Assembly (NCBI GenBank): GCA_964488025.1
Contig: CAZATJ010000008.1
Location: 1 to 37,920 of the forward strand
Source of the DNA: UBA1568 sp964488025
Lineage (GTDB): Bacteria; Patescibacteriota; Minisyncoccia; Moranbacterales; UBA1568
DNA: 37,920 nucleotides
Direction of reading: 5' to 3'
Shown here: one piece after another, positions 7,921 through 14,556 of the stretch
Layout of the letters: each line of letters starts with the position of its first letter
Numbering within the stretch: the first letter of the stretch is position 1
Made by a program: the position numbers and the translations under genes
The notes under the pieces: model-generated
Told to the model about the DNA's origin: nothing
Database searches by the model: none
The model's input: the letters and a program-made list of their open reading frames with translations, nothing else

Positions 7921-8687
7921 AAGAATTCCTGAAAAAATACCGAAAATCCCTCCCATTCGTAGTGGTGTTTTTGATTTTCTCGGGCATGGGACTGCTCGGC
8001 TGGTTCGGTGTCATGCCTTTCCAGCGCTTTATCACAGAAAAGGCAGACAGTATTCAGGAATACTACGCCACCAAGGAAAACAGGGAGCAGCAGATAAAAA
8101 AGCTTCCTGATCTGCAGGGGCAGTTCGAACGTATTCAAGCGGAGAAAGATGTTTTGGATATTCTTCTTTCTGAGCAGAATATTGTTGACTTCGTTCAGAC
8201 TCTGGAGCGGCTTGCCGAAGAAACGGGGGTTTTCGTCACGATTCAATCCAAGAGCGGTCAGATCATCGAGGAAAAAAAGTTGGTGAAGGCACCGGTGAAG
8301 AAAACAGCTGTTGCACCGGTCGAGGGAACGGCTGATGATACGGGTAAGGAAAAAAAAGGGCCACTTCCCATCATAGAATCGGTACCCTTTGATCGGTATC
8401 TTCATGTAGAGGTTGTTGTCCAGGGGGAGTATAAAACCATCGTTTCATTCCTTCACAAAATGGAGACGTTGCCCCTGGGGATTGATGTTATCGGTATGAC
8501 CATGAACGTGCGAAATGATAAGGAAGAGGGGGTTGCTCGTCCTGAAAATCCCGGTCGCAATCCGTTTCTCATGCTCTCTGGAGGAGAAGTGGCGGCCGTT
8601 CCTTCTGAGCAGGAGCTGGCGAAAAAAAAGATTCCCGGTACGCTGGAAGCATCTTTCGATACGGTAGTCTATCTCGATAATAAATAG
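7917..8687 (+). CDS. pilO: Type IV pilus assembly protein PilO
   Basis: 256 aa from ATG 7917, which forms an ATGA overlap with the pilN stop; an in-frame ATG at 7896 is possible but lies deeper in pilN. A single membrane helix at about 11-34 (SLPFVVVFLIFSGMGLLGWFGVMPF) is followed by a coiled coil (about 40-80) and the PilO ferredoxin-like domain (VDFVQTLERLAEETGVFVTIQS; YLHVEVVVQGEYKTIVSFLHKMETLP). A Lys/Thr/Glu-rich insertion of about 40 residues (roughly 115-155) separates the first strand from the rest. Partner of PilN; no PilP or PilQ follows, consistent with a cell lacking an outer membrane. Confidence 0.85.
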   Translation: MKEFLKKYRKSLPFVVVFLIFSGMGLLGWFGVMPFQRFITEKADSIQEYYATKENREQQIKKLPDLQGQFERIQAEKDVLDILLSEQNIVDFVQTLERLAEETGVFVTIQSKSGQIIEEKKLVKAPVKKTAVAPVEGTADDTGKEKKGPLPIIESVPFDRYLHVEVVVQGEYKTIVSFLHKMETLPLGIDVIGMTMNVRNDKEEGVARPENPGRNPFLMLSGGEVAAVPSEQELAKKKIPGTLEASFDTVVYLDNK

Positions 8688-8691
8688 CTTT

Positions 8692-9021
8692 ATGAATCGG
8701 CCGAATTTGAGAAAACTGAAACGGTATTTTTCCTTGAAGCGGGGTATGTTTCTCTGGTATCGATATTACAAGATGATGTTTTTTCTGGGTTTCCTCATAG
8801 TAGTCGGCCTGGGGGGATATTTCTGGTACAACAATCTTTATGGATACTCTTGGAGTGATGAGAAAAAGAATGAATTCATAACCACACACTTTAAGGCAAC
8901 CGTGTTCAAAGAGAAAGCTTTTGAGGGGTTAGTCGGAAATCTTCAGGAGCGAATGAAGCGGCATGAAGACTCCCTGGTATTGACTCGTGATCTTTTTTCT
9001 GGTGAGAAGTTGGAGCAGTGA
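8692..9021 (+). CDS. Small single-pass membrane protein at the end of the pilus operon
   Basis: 109 aa. It has a basic N-terminus rich in aromatic residues, one membrane helix at about 27-46 (MMFFLGFLIVVGLGGYFWY) and an amphipathic charged tail likely to form a coiled coil. It starts 4 nt after the pilO stop, so it is almost certainly in the operon. It sits where pilP would be in diderm bacteria, but it lacks a lipobox and I see no PilP similarity. I do not recognise the family; a structural partner of PilN/PilO is a guess from position. Confidence 0.7.
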   Translation: MNRPNLRKLKRYFSLKRGMFLWYRYYKMMFFLGFLIVVGLGGYFWYNNLYGYSWSDEKKNEFITTHFKATVFKEKAFEGLVGNLQERMKRHEDSLVLTRDLFSGEKLEQ

Positions 9022-9046
9022 GTCGGGGTAGACGATATCGTTATTC

Positions 9047-9057
9047 TGTGGTAGAAT
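9047..9057 (+). promoter_or_regulatory. Extended -10 promoter of rlmN
   Basis: TGTGGTAGAAT ends 9 nt before the rlmN ATG at 9067. Transcription would be expected to begin at about 9064, giving an almost leaderless mRNA. One mismatch to the 11-mer before pilC. Confidence 0.6.
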
Positions 9058-9066
9058 AGTCAGGTT

Positions 9067-10113
9067 ATGATATTGTTTTCCCGCCAAGAAAAATTTATCG
9101 CCTTGTTTCCTGATGCCCCAACCTTCCGTCTCAAACAGATGGAGAAGGCTCTTTTTTCGCCTATTTTTAGAAGTTTTTCCGATGTTTCCAGTATGCCGCT
9201 TGCGATGCGCGAGAAACTCACTCAAGAGCTTTCTTGGTTTTCTATCAGAGAAGTGAAGATTTTCGAGAGCACCCGGAAGGATACCTTTAAGGCAGTAGTA
9301 GCGACTCTGGACGAGAAGCGCATCGAGACGGTACTTATGAAGAATGCTCGTGATCAGTGGACAGTATGCGTGTCATCGCAGGTTGGTTGCGCTATGGCCT
9401 GCACGTTTTGTGCGACTGGTACCATGGGCTTCACGCGGAACCTGACCGTTGATGAAATTATCGATCAGGTCCGTTTTTGGAATATATTTCTTGCAGGTCG
9501 TCCGGAATTGGAAAGACGTATTTCGAATGTTGTTTTTATGGGAATGGGAGAGCCGCTCGCCAATTATGATAACGTAAAAGAGTCACTTCGTCTGCTGCTT
9601 GCTTATACCGATATCGGCATGACACGCATTACGGTTTCGACCGTTGGATTACTTCCCATGCTTCGGAAACTTCTTGATGATCCAGCTTGGCCGGCTGTGC
9701 GACTGGCCGTATCGCTTCACAGTGCCGACAGTGATACGCGGAAATCAATGATGCCCAGCTCCTACGATGGCTTTCTTGATGGATTAGTAGAATGGACGGG
9801 AAGCTATTTTAAGAAATTTGAAAGCCGGCGCCGACACTTGACGTTCGAGTACGTGATGCTGTCGCAGGTTAATGATACCGAGCACCATGCCCGGGCGCTC
9901 GTTGCCTTTGCCCGGCGAGTGGGAAAAGTCCGTATCAATCTTATTCCCTATAATTTTACCGGGAGCATTTATAAAGACAGTTTACCGGGCGATTTCATCC
10001 GTTTTCAGAAACAATTAGAGGATGCCGGCGTAGTGGTGACCCGTCGGCGCACTATGGGTGACGATATCGCCGCTGCTTGTGGCCAGCTGGTTGTGGAGAA
10101 AAATACCCAATAG
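9067..10113 (+). CDS. rlmN: 23S rRNA / tRNA adenine C2-methyltransferase RlmN
   Basis: 348 aa, full length. The radical-SAM cluster motif C-x3-C-x2-C is at C108, C112, C115 (VGCAMACTFCATG), and the C-terminal Cys that carries the transient methyl group is at C338 (DDIAAACGQL). Conserved NVVFMGMGEPLANYDNV and VSLHSADSDTRKSMMP also match. The enzyme methylates C2 of A2503 in 23S rRNA and A37 in some tRNAs. It starts 46 nt after the pilus operon from its own promoter. The miaB ATG follows the stop by 2 nt, so two radical-SAM RNA-modifying enzymes share an operon. Confidence 0.96.
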   Translation: MILFSRQEKFIALFPDAPTFRLKQMEKALFSPIFRSFSDVSSMPLAMREKLTQELSWFSIREVKIFESTRKDTFKAVVATLDEKRIETVLMKNARDQWTVCVSSQVGCAMACTFCATGTMGFTRNLTVDEIIDQVRFWNIFLAGRPELERRISNVVFMGMGEPLANYDNVKESLRLLLAYTDIGMTRITVSTVGLLPMLRKLLDDPAWPAVRLAVSLHSADSDTRKSMMPSSYDGFLDGLVEWTGSYFKKFESRRRHLTFEYVMLSQVNDTEHHARALVAFARRVGKVRINLIPYNFTGSIYKDSLPGDFIRFQKQLEDAGVVVTRRRTMGDDIAAACGQLVVEKNTQ

Positions 10114-10115
10114 TT

Positions 10116-11285
10116 ATGGCAGAGAAATTTTTCCTCAAAACTTTCGGATGTCAGCAGAATGTGGCTGATTCGGAGCGGATTGAGAGCTTCTATCGCTCCC
10201 GTGGTTTTTTGCGTGCCGAAACAATCGAGGAGGCGGATATTCTTGTGCTCAACACCTGTGTTATTCGGGACAAGGCTGAAGAGCGTGTTTATGGGATGGT
10301 ACGGAGTCTGACGGAGCGCCTGGGAGACGAAACGCCACGGATTGTGGTGACCGGGTGCCTCGTTGGGGCTGCCGCTCGTGAGCCGTCGGGCAAGATGATG
10401 AAGCGTCTCACGAAACGTCTGCCGGAAGCGGAATTTTTACCAATGGAAGATGTTGGGTTTGAACACGTGCCAGTGCGAGCTAAGGGCAAGTCGGCCTCGA
10501 TTGTGATATCGAATGGTTGCAACAACTACTGTGCTTTTTGTATCGTACCGTTTTCACGTGGGAAAGAACGTTCTCGGGCGTTGGCTGATATTGTAGCTGA
10601 GGCCAACCAGGCGGTAGCGGAAGGCTATGAAGAGATTGTACTCTTGGGACAAAACGTCAATTCTTATGGAGCTGATTTTTTGCGGGACAAAATGAAAGAG
10701 GAAGAGGAATACGAGTTGCCGAATGGAAAAAAAGTGAAGCCCGTCATGGTGAAACACTTGAATCGCCATCGTATCCCGACGCTGTTTCCATATCTTTTGG
10801 AGAGTATTGCCGAAATTCCGGAACTGAAAAAGGTGTCATTCATTTCTTCGAATCCATGGGATTTTTCCGAAGAGTTGATTGACGTCATAGCCCGACATAA
10901 AAATATCGATCGCTTGCTGCACTTGCCAGTGCAGTCGGGGAGTAATGACATTTTGAAACGCATGAATCGTTGGTATACTCGCGAAGAGTATCTGGAGTTG
11001 ATTGATCGCATCCGCGCCAAAATTCCGGAGATGGTATTTACGACCGACATTATCGTGGGTTTTCCGGGCGAGACGCGAGAGCAGTTTCTGGAGAGTGTCA
11101 ATCTCGTGAAGCGGGTGGATTTTGCTAAAACCTTTATCGCTTGGTATTCGCCGCGTCCAGGGACGGCCGCTACCAAAGGGATGACGGACGACATTCCGAT
11201 TGAGGAAAAACAGCGCCGCTTTCATGAGCTTGATGCCGTGGCATATAAGAGGAAGACACCGAAAAATACTCCAGAGAGTCTATAA
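10116..11285 (+). CDS. miaB: tRNA methylthiotransferase MiaB-type enzyme, no TRAM domain
   Basis: 389 aa from ATG 10116, 2 nt after the rlmN stop; earlier in-frame codons lie inside rlmN. The N-terminal UPF0004 domain has its three cluster-binding Cys (C12 in KTFGCQQN, C48 in NTCVIRD, C81 in TGCLVG). The radical-SAM motif is at C135, C139, C142 (NGCNNYCAFCIVPFSRG). MiaB adds the methylthio group to i6A37 in tRNA. A charged insertion (about 190-212) precedes the LESIAEI segment. The protein ends about 15 residues after RFHELDAV, so the C-terminal TRAM RNA-binding domain is absent, and no other frame restores it. MiaB is favoured over MtaB/RimO from the N-terminus. Confidence 0.85.
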   Translation: MAEKFFLKTFGCQQNVADSERIESFYRSRGFLRAETIEEADILVLNTCVIRDKAEERVYGMVRSLTERLGDETPRIVVTGCLVGAAAREPSGKMMKRLTKRLPEAEFLPMEDVGFEHVPVRAKGKSASIVISNGCNNYCAFCIVPFSRGKERSRALADIVAEANQAVAEGYEEIVLLGQNVNSYGADFLRDKMKEEEEYELPNGKKVKPVMVKHLNRHRIPTLFPYLLESIAEIPELKKVSFISSNPWDFSEELIDVIARHKNIDRLLHLPVQSGSNDILKRMNRWYTREEYLELIDRIRAKIPEMVFTTDIIVGFPGETREQFLESVNLVKRVDFAKTFIAWYSPRPGTAATKGMTDDIPIEEKQRRFHELDAVAYKRKTPKNTPESL

Positions 11286-11366
11286 AATTATTTTTTCTGC
11301 CCGTTTTCTGATCTGGCCGCTTCAAATCTTATAAGGTTTGGGTAGCCTTCTTTTTCTTGGAGAATC

Positions 11367-11375
11367 TGGTATGAT
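11367..11375 (+). promoter_or_regulatory. Extended -10 promoter of the exonuclease III gene
   Basis: TGG-TATGAT lies 23 nt upstream of the ATG at 11399. An AGGAG follows at about 11379-11384 but is too far from the start codon to be an ordinary ribosome-binding site. Confidence 0.5.
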
Positions 11376-11398
11376 GAAAGGAGAGTAAACACGATCGT

Positions 11399-12205
11399 AT
11401 GTCGAAACCGATTAGCCTATTTTCCTGGAACGTCAATGGTATCCGGGCCGTCCACAAGAAGGGTCTGTTTTTGCCTTTTATCAAACAATACCAGCCCGAT
11501 ATTTTATGTCTTCAAGAGACCAAAGCGATGCAGGGTCAGGCTGAAATCGATCTGCCGGAGTATGAGGAATACTGGAATTCGGCTGATAGAAAAGGCTATT
11601 CCGGTACGGCAATCTTCACCAAAAAGAAGCCACTCTCCGTATCTAATGGTTTTCCGGAATCCATTGTGAAGAAATTTCGTCTGGAACCGGATGGTTATGG
11701 CGATCCCTGTTCCGAAGGACGGGTGATTGCGGCCGAGTTCAAGGATTTCTATGTCGTGACGGTCTATACTCCCAATGCCAAGGAAGACTTGAGCCGAGTG
11801 GCGTTACGGCAGACGATGTGGGACCCGGCTTTTCTCGCGTATTGTCAGGAACTGGAAAAAAAGAAGCCGGTGATTTTTTGTGGCGATTTGAATGTCGCGC
11901 ATACTGAAGATGACCTGGCCAATCCCAAAGGCAATGTCGGCAAACATGGCTTCACCGACGAGGAGCGGGAAGGGTTTCGGAATTTTATCAAGGCCGGTTT
12001 CGTCGATACCTTTCGTTTGTTTCACGAGGGCAACGGTCATTATAGTTGGTGGTCGCACTTTGCCCAGTCCCGCGCCCGCAACGTCGGTTGGCGCATTGAT
12101 TATTTTCTGGTAAGTGCCTCTTTGAAAAATCATGTGCGAGAGGCCTTTATTCTTCCAGAAGTTATGGGTTCCGATCACTGCCCGGTCGGGTTAGTTTTAG
12201 AATAA
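11399..12205 (+). CDS. xth: Exodeoxyribonuclease III (AP endonuclease)
   Basis: 268 aa, the usual size. Family motifs appear in order: FSWNVNGIRA at the N-terminus, LCLQETK (metal-binding Glu), FCGDLNVAHTEDDLANPK (catalytic Asp/Asn), WRIDYFLVS and the terminal SDHCPVGL (catalytic Asp-His pair). The enzyme cuts the backbone 5' of abasic sites and removes blocked 3' ends in base-excision repair. It ends 7 nt before rarA, so the two DNA-maintenance genes are probably cotranscribed. Confidence 0.95.
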   Translation: MSKPISLFSWNVNGIRAVHKKGLFLPFIKQYQPDILCLQETKAMQGQAEIDLPEYEEYWNSADRKGYSGTAIFTKKKPLSVSNGFPESIVKKFRLEPDGYGDPCSEGRVIAAEFKDFYVVTVYTPNAKEDLSRVALRQTMWDPAFLAYCQELEKKKPVIFCGDLNVAHTEDDLANPKGNVGKHGFTDEEREGFRNFIKAGFVDTFRLFHEGNGHYSWWSHFAQSRARNVGWRIDYFLVSASLKNHVREAFILPEVMGSDHCPVGLVLE

Positions 12206-12212
12206 GAGGCCT

Positions 12213-13418
12213 ATGAATACCTCTATCCCATTAGCTGAGCGATTACGGCCGAAGACGCTTGAGGATTTTTTGGGGCAGGAAAAAATTTTTGGTGAGGGAT
12301 CGTTTTTGCGCGAGGCCATCGAGGCCGACCGTATCCCATCCCTCATTTTCTGGGGACCGCCAGGAAGCGGCAAGACGACCCTGGCACTTCTGATTGCGGA
12401 GAAAACACAGGCGGAATTTCGCCAGTTGTCGGCGGTGGGGAGTGGGGTCAAGGATATGCGGTCGGTTTTTTCCGAGGCGGAAGAAACCAAAAAACTGGGA
12501 AAGAAAACCATTCTTTTTGTTGATGAGATTCATCGTTTTAACAAATCGCAGCAAGACAGTTTGTTGCCACATGTGGAACGGGGGACCATCATTCTTATCG
12601 GGGCGACGACCGAGAACCCGAGTTTCGAGGTGAATGGAGCCTTGCTTTCGCGGACACGGGTTCTGGTACTTGAGAAGCACAGCGAGGTGACGCTTGTTGA
12701 TCTGATGGAGCAAGCGCTCAAGAAGAGTGAAGAGTATTTCGATAAAAAAGTTTCTGCCGATCCAGAAGCGCTCTTGTTCATCGCGGCGGTGTCGGGCGGC
12801 GATGCTCGCATGGCGTTGAATACTTTGGAGGCGGCTGCTTTGAAAAAGCCGCACATCGATAGCGCTGTTGTGGAGCAGATCGTCAAACGTTCGCACCTCT
12901 TGTATGACAAGAATGGCGAGGAACACTACAATATTATTTCCGCCCTGCATAAATCACTGCGCGGTGGTGACGCCGATGCCGGGCTGTACTATTTGGCGCG
13001 CATGCTCGAAGCCGGCGAAGATCCTCTCTACGTGGCACGGCGCTTGGTACGTTTTGCATCAGAAGATGTTGGTATTGCCAATTCGTTCGCGCTCCCACAG
13101 GCCGTGGCGGCCTTTCAGGCCTGTCAAATGCTCGGGATGCCGGAGTGCGAAGTACATTTGGCACAGGCCGTTGTGTATCTGGCTCTGTCGAAAAAATCAA
13201 ACGCCTTGTATGTCGCTTATGGAAAGGCCAAGGAAGATGTGAGAAAATATCCCAATGAACCAGTACCGCTCCATCTCCGTAACGCCCCGACCAAACTGAT
13301 GAAAGAACTGGAATATGGCAAAGGGTATAAATATACACCGGATTTCAAGACTGAAAAAGAGGCTAAACAGGAGTACTTTCCTGAGCGGCTGAAGGGGCGG
13401 AAGTATTTAAATTTGTAG
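12213..13418 (+). CDS. rarA: Replication-associated recombination protein RarA (MgsA), AAA+ ATPase
   Basis: 401 aa, slightly shorter than the 430-450 typical. It opens with PLAERLRPKTLEDFLGQEKI; Walker A is GPPGSGKTT (Lys54), Walker B is ILFVDEIHRFNKSQQD, sensor 1 is LIGATTENPSFEVNGALLSR and the arginine-finger region follows. The C-terminal tetramerisation/clamp-loader-like domain has SEDVGIANSFALP and KKSNALYVAYGKA. RarA acts at stalled replication forks. The last gene before a long non-coding patch. Confidence 0.95.
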   Translation: MNTSIPLAERLRPKTLEDFLGQEKIFGEGSFLREAIEADRIPSLIFWGPPGSGKTTLALLIAEKTQAEFRQLSAVGSGVKDMRSVFSEAEETKKLGKKTILFVDEIHRFNKSQQDSLLPHVERGTIILIGATTENPSFEVNGALLSRTRVLVLEKHSEVTLVDLMEQALKKSEEYFDKKVSADPEALLFIAAVSGGDARMALNTLEAAALKKPHIDSAVVEQIVKRSHLLYDKNGEEHYNIISALHKSLRGGDADAGLYYLARMLEAGEDPLYVARRLVRFASEDVGIANSFALPQAVAAFQACQMLGMPECEVHLAQAVVYLALSKKSNALYVAYGKAKEDVRKYPNEPVPLHLRNAPTKLMKELEYGKGYKYTPDFKTEKEAKQEYFPERLKGRKYLNL

Positions 13419-13420
13419 AC

Positions 13421-13559
13421 CTTTCCAATTCCAAGAATTCTCTTGTGCCGTGAGAATTCCTGCGAGATTCCCACTACTCTTCACCGAAACTTTCCGTCAA
13501 GATGGAAAAACCATGCTTTCGGTTCCAGGCGTGCCCAAGAGAATTCTTGGAATGGAAAG
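13421..13559. repeat. ~140-bp inverted-repeat element after rarA
   Basis: The two ends are inverted repeats: 13421-13445 and 13536-13559 match in 24 of 25 positions, the only difference being one extra A in the left arm; the core TTCCAAGAATTCTCTTG is perfect. The interior of about 90 nt has no open frame of note. It begins 2 nt after the rarA stop. It looks like a MITE-sized element or a large terminator-like hairpin; there is no T-run after the right arm. No second copy is in the window. Confidence 0.65.
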
Positions 13560-13612
13560 AAAGTTGAATCACGATTTCGTTTTATGATTCCGTTGAGGTA
13601 GGATTTCGCGGG

Positions 13613-13702
13613 GTTGACCCCGCACCTTTTACCTTGAATGTGAGTGTATGCCCGTATATACTGGAGAAGTATTTTTTGAAGCTAAAAAGGTGCGGGGTTG
13701 AC
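13613..13702. repeat. 90-bp inverted-repeat element, copy 2
   Basis: Second copy of the element at 272-361, in the same orientation and 13.3 kb away. Arms ACCCCGCACCTTTT (13617-13630) and its complement (13685-13698) enclose a core identical to copy 1 except one base. Such identity in non-coding DNA implies recent duplication or movement. The right end, GGGGTTGACG, also supplies the -35 box of the promoter at 13698-13726. Confidence 0.85.
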
Positions 13703-13726
13703 GTTGTCTCGTTTTTGTGCTACCAT
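13698..13726 (+). promoter_or_regulatory. Sigma-70-type promoter partly built from the repeat end
   Basis: TTGACG (13698-13703), a 17-nt spacer and TACCAT (13721-13726), preceded by TGC as an extended -10. The -35 box overlaps the right end of the 90-bp element. Transcription would start near 13733, at the base of the first leader hairpin. Confidence 0.55.
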
Positions 13727-13734
13727 TCTTAAAG

Positions 13735-13793
13735 CCTGATACGTTTCAGGTGAGTTTTGCGAAACCCCCGGAATCGGGAGCTTTTTTGTTTCA
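13735..13793 (+). promoter_or_regulatory. Structured 5' leader with possible attenuator
   Basis: Two hairpins lie between the predicted start of transcription and the small gene at 13814. The first is CCTGA-tacgtt-TCAGG (13735-13750). The second has GAAAC/GTTTC outer arms (13761-13765 and 13788-13792 region) around CCCG-gaat-CGGG and ends in a run of six T (13782-13787), so it could act as an intrinsic terminator. This may be a cis-acting attenuator; the signal is unknown. Confidence 0.4.
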
Positions 13794-13813
13794 CAAAGAA
13801 AATAAGGAAATAC

Positions 13814-14074
13814 ATGACGTCGAAGAAGAGGAAGGAGACTGACTTGCAAGGGTTTTGTCCCAAGGCGATGGGAATCTTTTTTGTCGGAGCAGAGGTGGTT
13901 TTTGGTGGTCATAGGGATCTCCAAGCGGCACTCGAATACCTGACGGCTGGGAATACTACCCTGGCCGTCAGTTCTATCAAAGTGTGCAGGTATCGCCCTA
14001 ATCAGCCGAGAGCATTGCTCTTTGCGGTTGAGCGTCAAATCTACGCCTCGATCTGCCCTTACATCAATACCTAG
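13814..14074 (+). CDS. Small orphan protein (86 aa)
   Basis: ATG 13814 is preceded by AAGGA at good spacing, one of the clearest ribosome-binding sites here; an upstream in-frame ATG at 13757 lies inside the leader hairpins. The product is basic (MTSKKRKETDL start), with a mildly hydrophobic centre (AMGIFFVGAEVVFGG) and a C-terminal half resembling an alpha/beta fold (LQAALEYLTAGNTTLAVSSIKVCRYRP). It has Cys at three places but no recognisable metal motif. I do not recognise the family. It forms a self-contained unit: promoter, structured leader, gene and strong terminator (14092-14130), downstream of a mobile-type repeat. Confidence 0.6.
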   Translation: MTSKKRKETDLQGFCPKAMGIFFVGAEVVFGGHRDLQAALEYLTAGNTTLAVSSIKVCRYRPNQPRALLFAVERQIYASICPYINT

Positions 14075-14091
14075 GAGAAAGGAAGCAGAGG

Positions 14092-14130
14092 CCCCGTCAC
14101 GACACGTTTCGTGGCGGGGGTTTTTATTTT
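14092..14130 (+). terminator. Strong rho-independent terminator
   Basis: CCCCGTCACGA (14092-14102) pairs with TCGTGGCGGGG (14109-14119) through 11 pairs with one G-T, a 6-nt loop, then GTTTTTATTTT. It closes the small-gene unit and abuts the peroxiredoxin fragment. Confidence 0.9.
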
Positions 14131-14319
14131 ATGATAAAATACTCTCTCAACGTGTGGGCGAAAAAGAGGTTTATGGGGCGGGAGTACACGGGAATCCTCC
14201 GGACGTCGTTTCTCATCAATCCAGAGGGAAAGATTGCCAAGGTGTACGAGGAGGTGAAACCAGATGGTCATGTTGAGGAAGTGTTGGGTGACATCAAGGA
14301 ACTGAAGAGTAAGGAGTAG
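14131..14319 (+). pseudogene. C-terminal fragment of a PrxQ/Bcp-type peroxiredoxin
   Basis: The 62 codons read NVWAKKRFMGREYTGILRTS, then FLINPEGKIAKVYEEVKPDG and HVEEVL. This is the well-known tail of bacterioferritin-comigratory-protein peroxiredoxins (VWGEKKFMGKxYxGIxRTTFLIDxEGKI...). Full-length proteins are about 150-155 aa. The thioredoxin-fold N-terminal ~95 residues with the peroxidatic Cys are missing, replaced by the terminator at 14092-14130. The first ATG directly follows the T-run and has no ribosome-binding site. It is therefore a decayed remnant that cannot be an active peroxidase, though the remaining frame is intact, suggesting a recent event. Confidence 0.75.
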
Positions 14320-14556
14320 TAGCTTATGAGGAGTGTGTATGTTTTTGATTAACCCTTCCCTTTTCTTACCCTTTCGTTCCGTCGAACATATCATGACTCG
14401 CTCGACCGAGAAATGGTCTTATGGGCTCCGGGGGTCGCATCGCAACCATTTCTAACGGCTCGCTCATCAGATATGTGGCCGACCTCACCCAGAGAAAGAA
14501 AATGAAAAGGTCAACCAAAAACCGATTTTTAAACATTTCATTAATGTGGAGATGAT
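14320..14556. other. Non-coding stretch with a hairpin-forming element
   Basis: 237 nt without a convincing gene. It contains AGAAATGGT (14409-14417) and its complement ACCATTTCT (14445-14453) around a G-rich loop. Flanking this hairpin are two similar stretches, GACTCGCTCGACCG and CGGCTCGCTCATC. It looks like a dispersed intergenic element; no clear terminator follows the peroxiredoxin remnant. Confidence 0.45.

Noticed and set aside
10077..10115. Longer MiaB start inside rlmN
   Set aside because: The extra residues are rlmN codons read in another frame and precede the conserved AEKFFLKTFGCQQN opening at ATG 10116.
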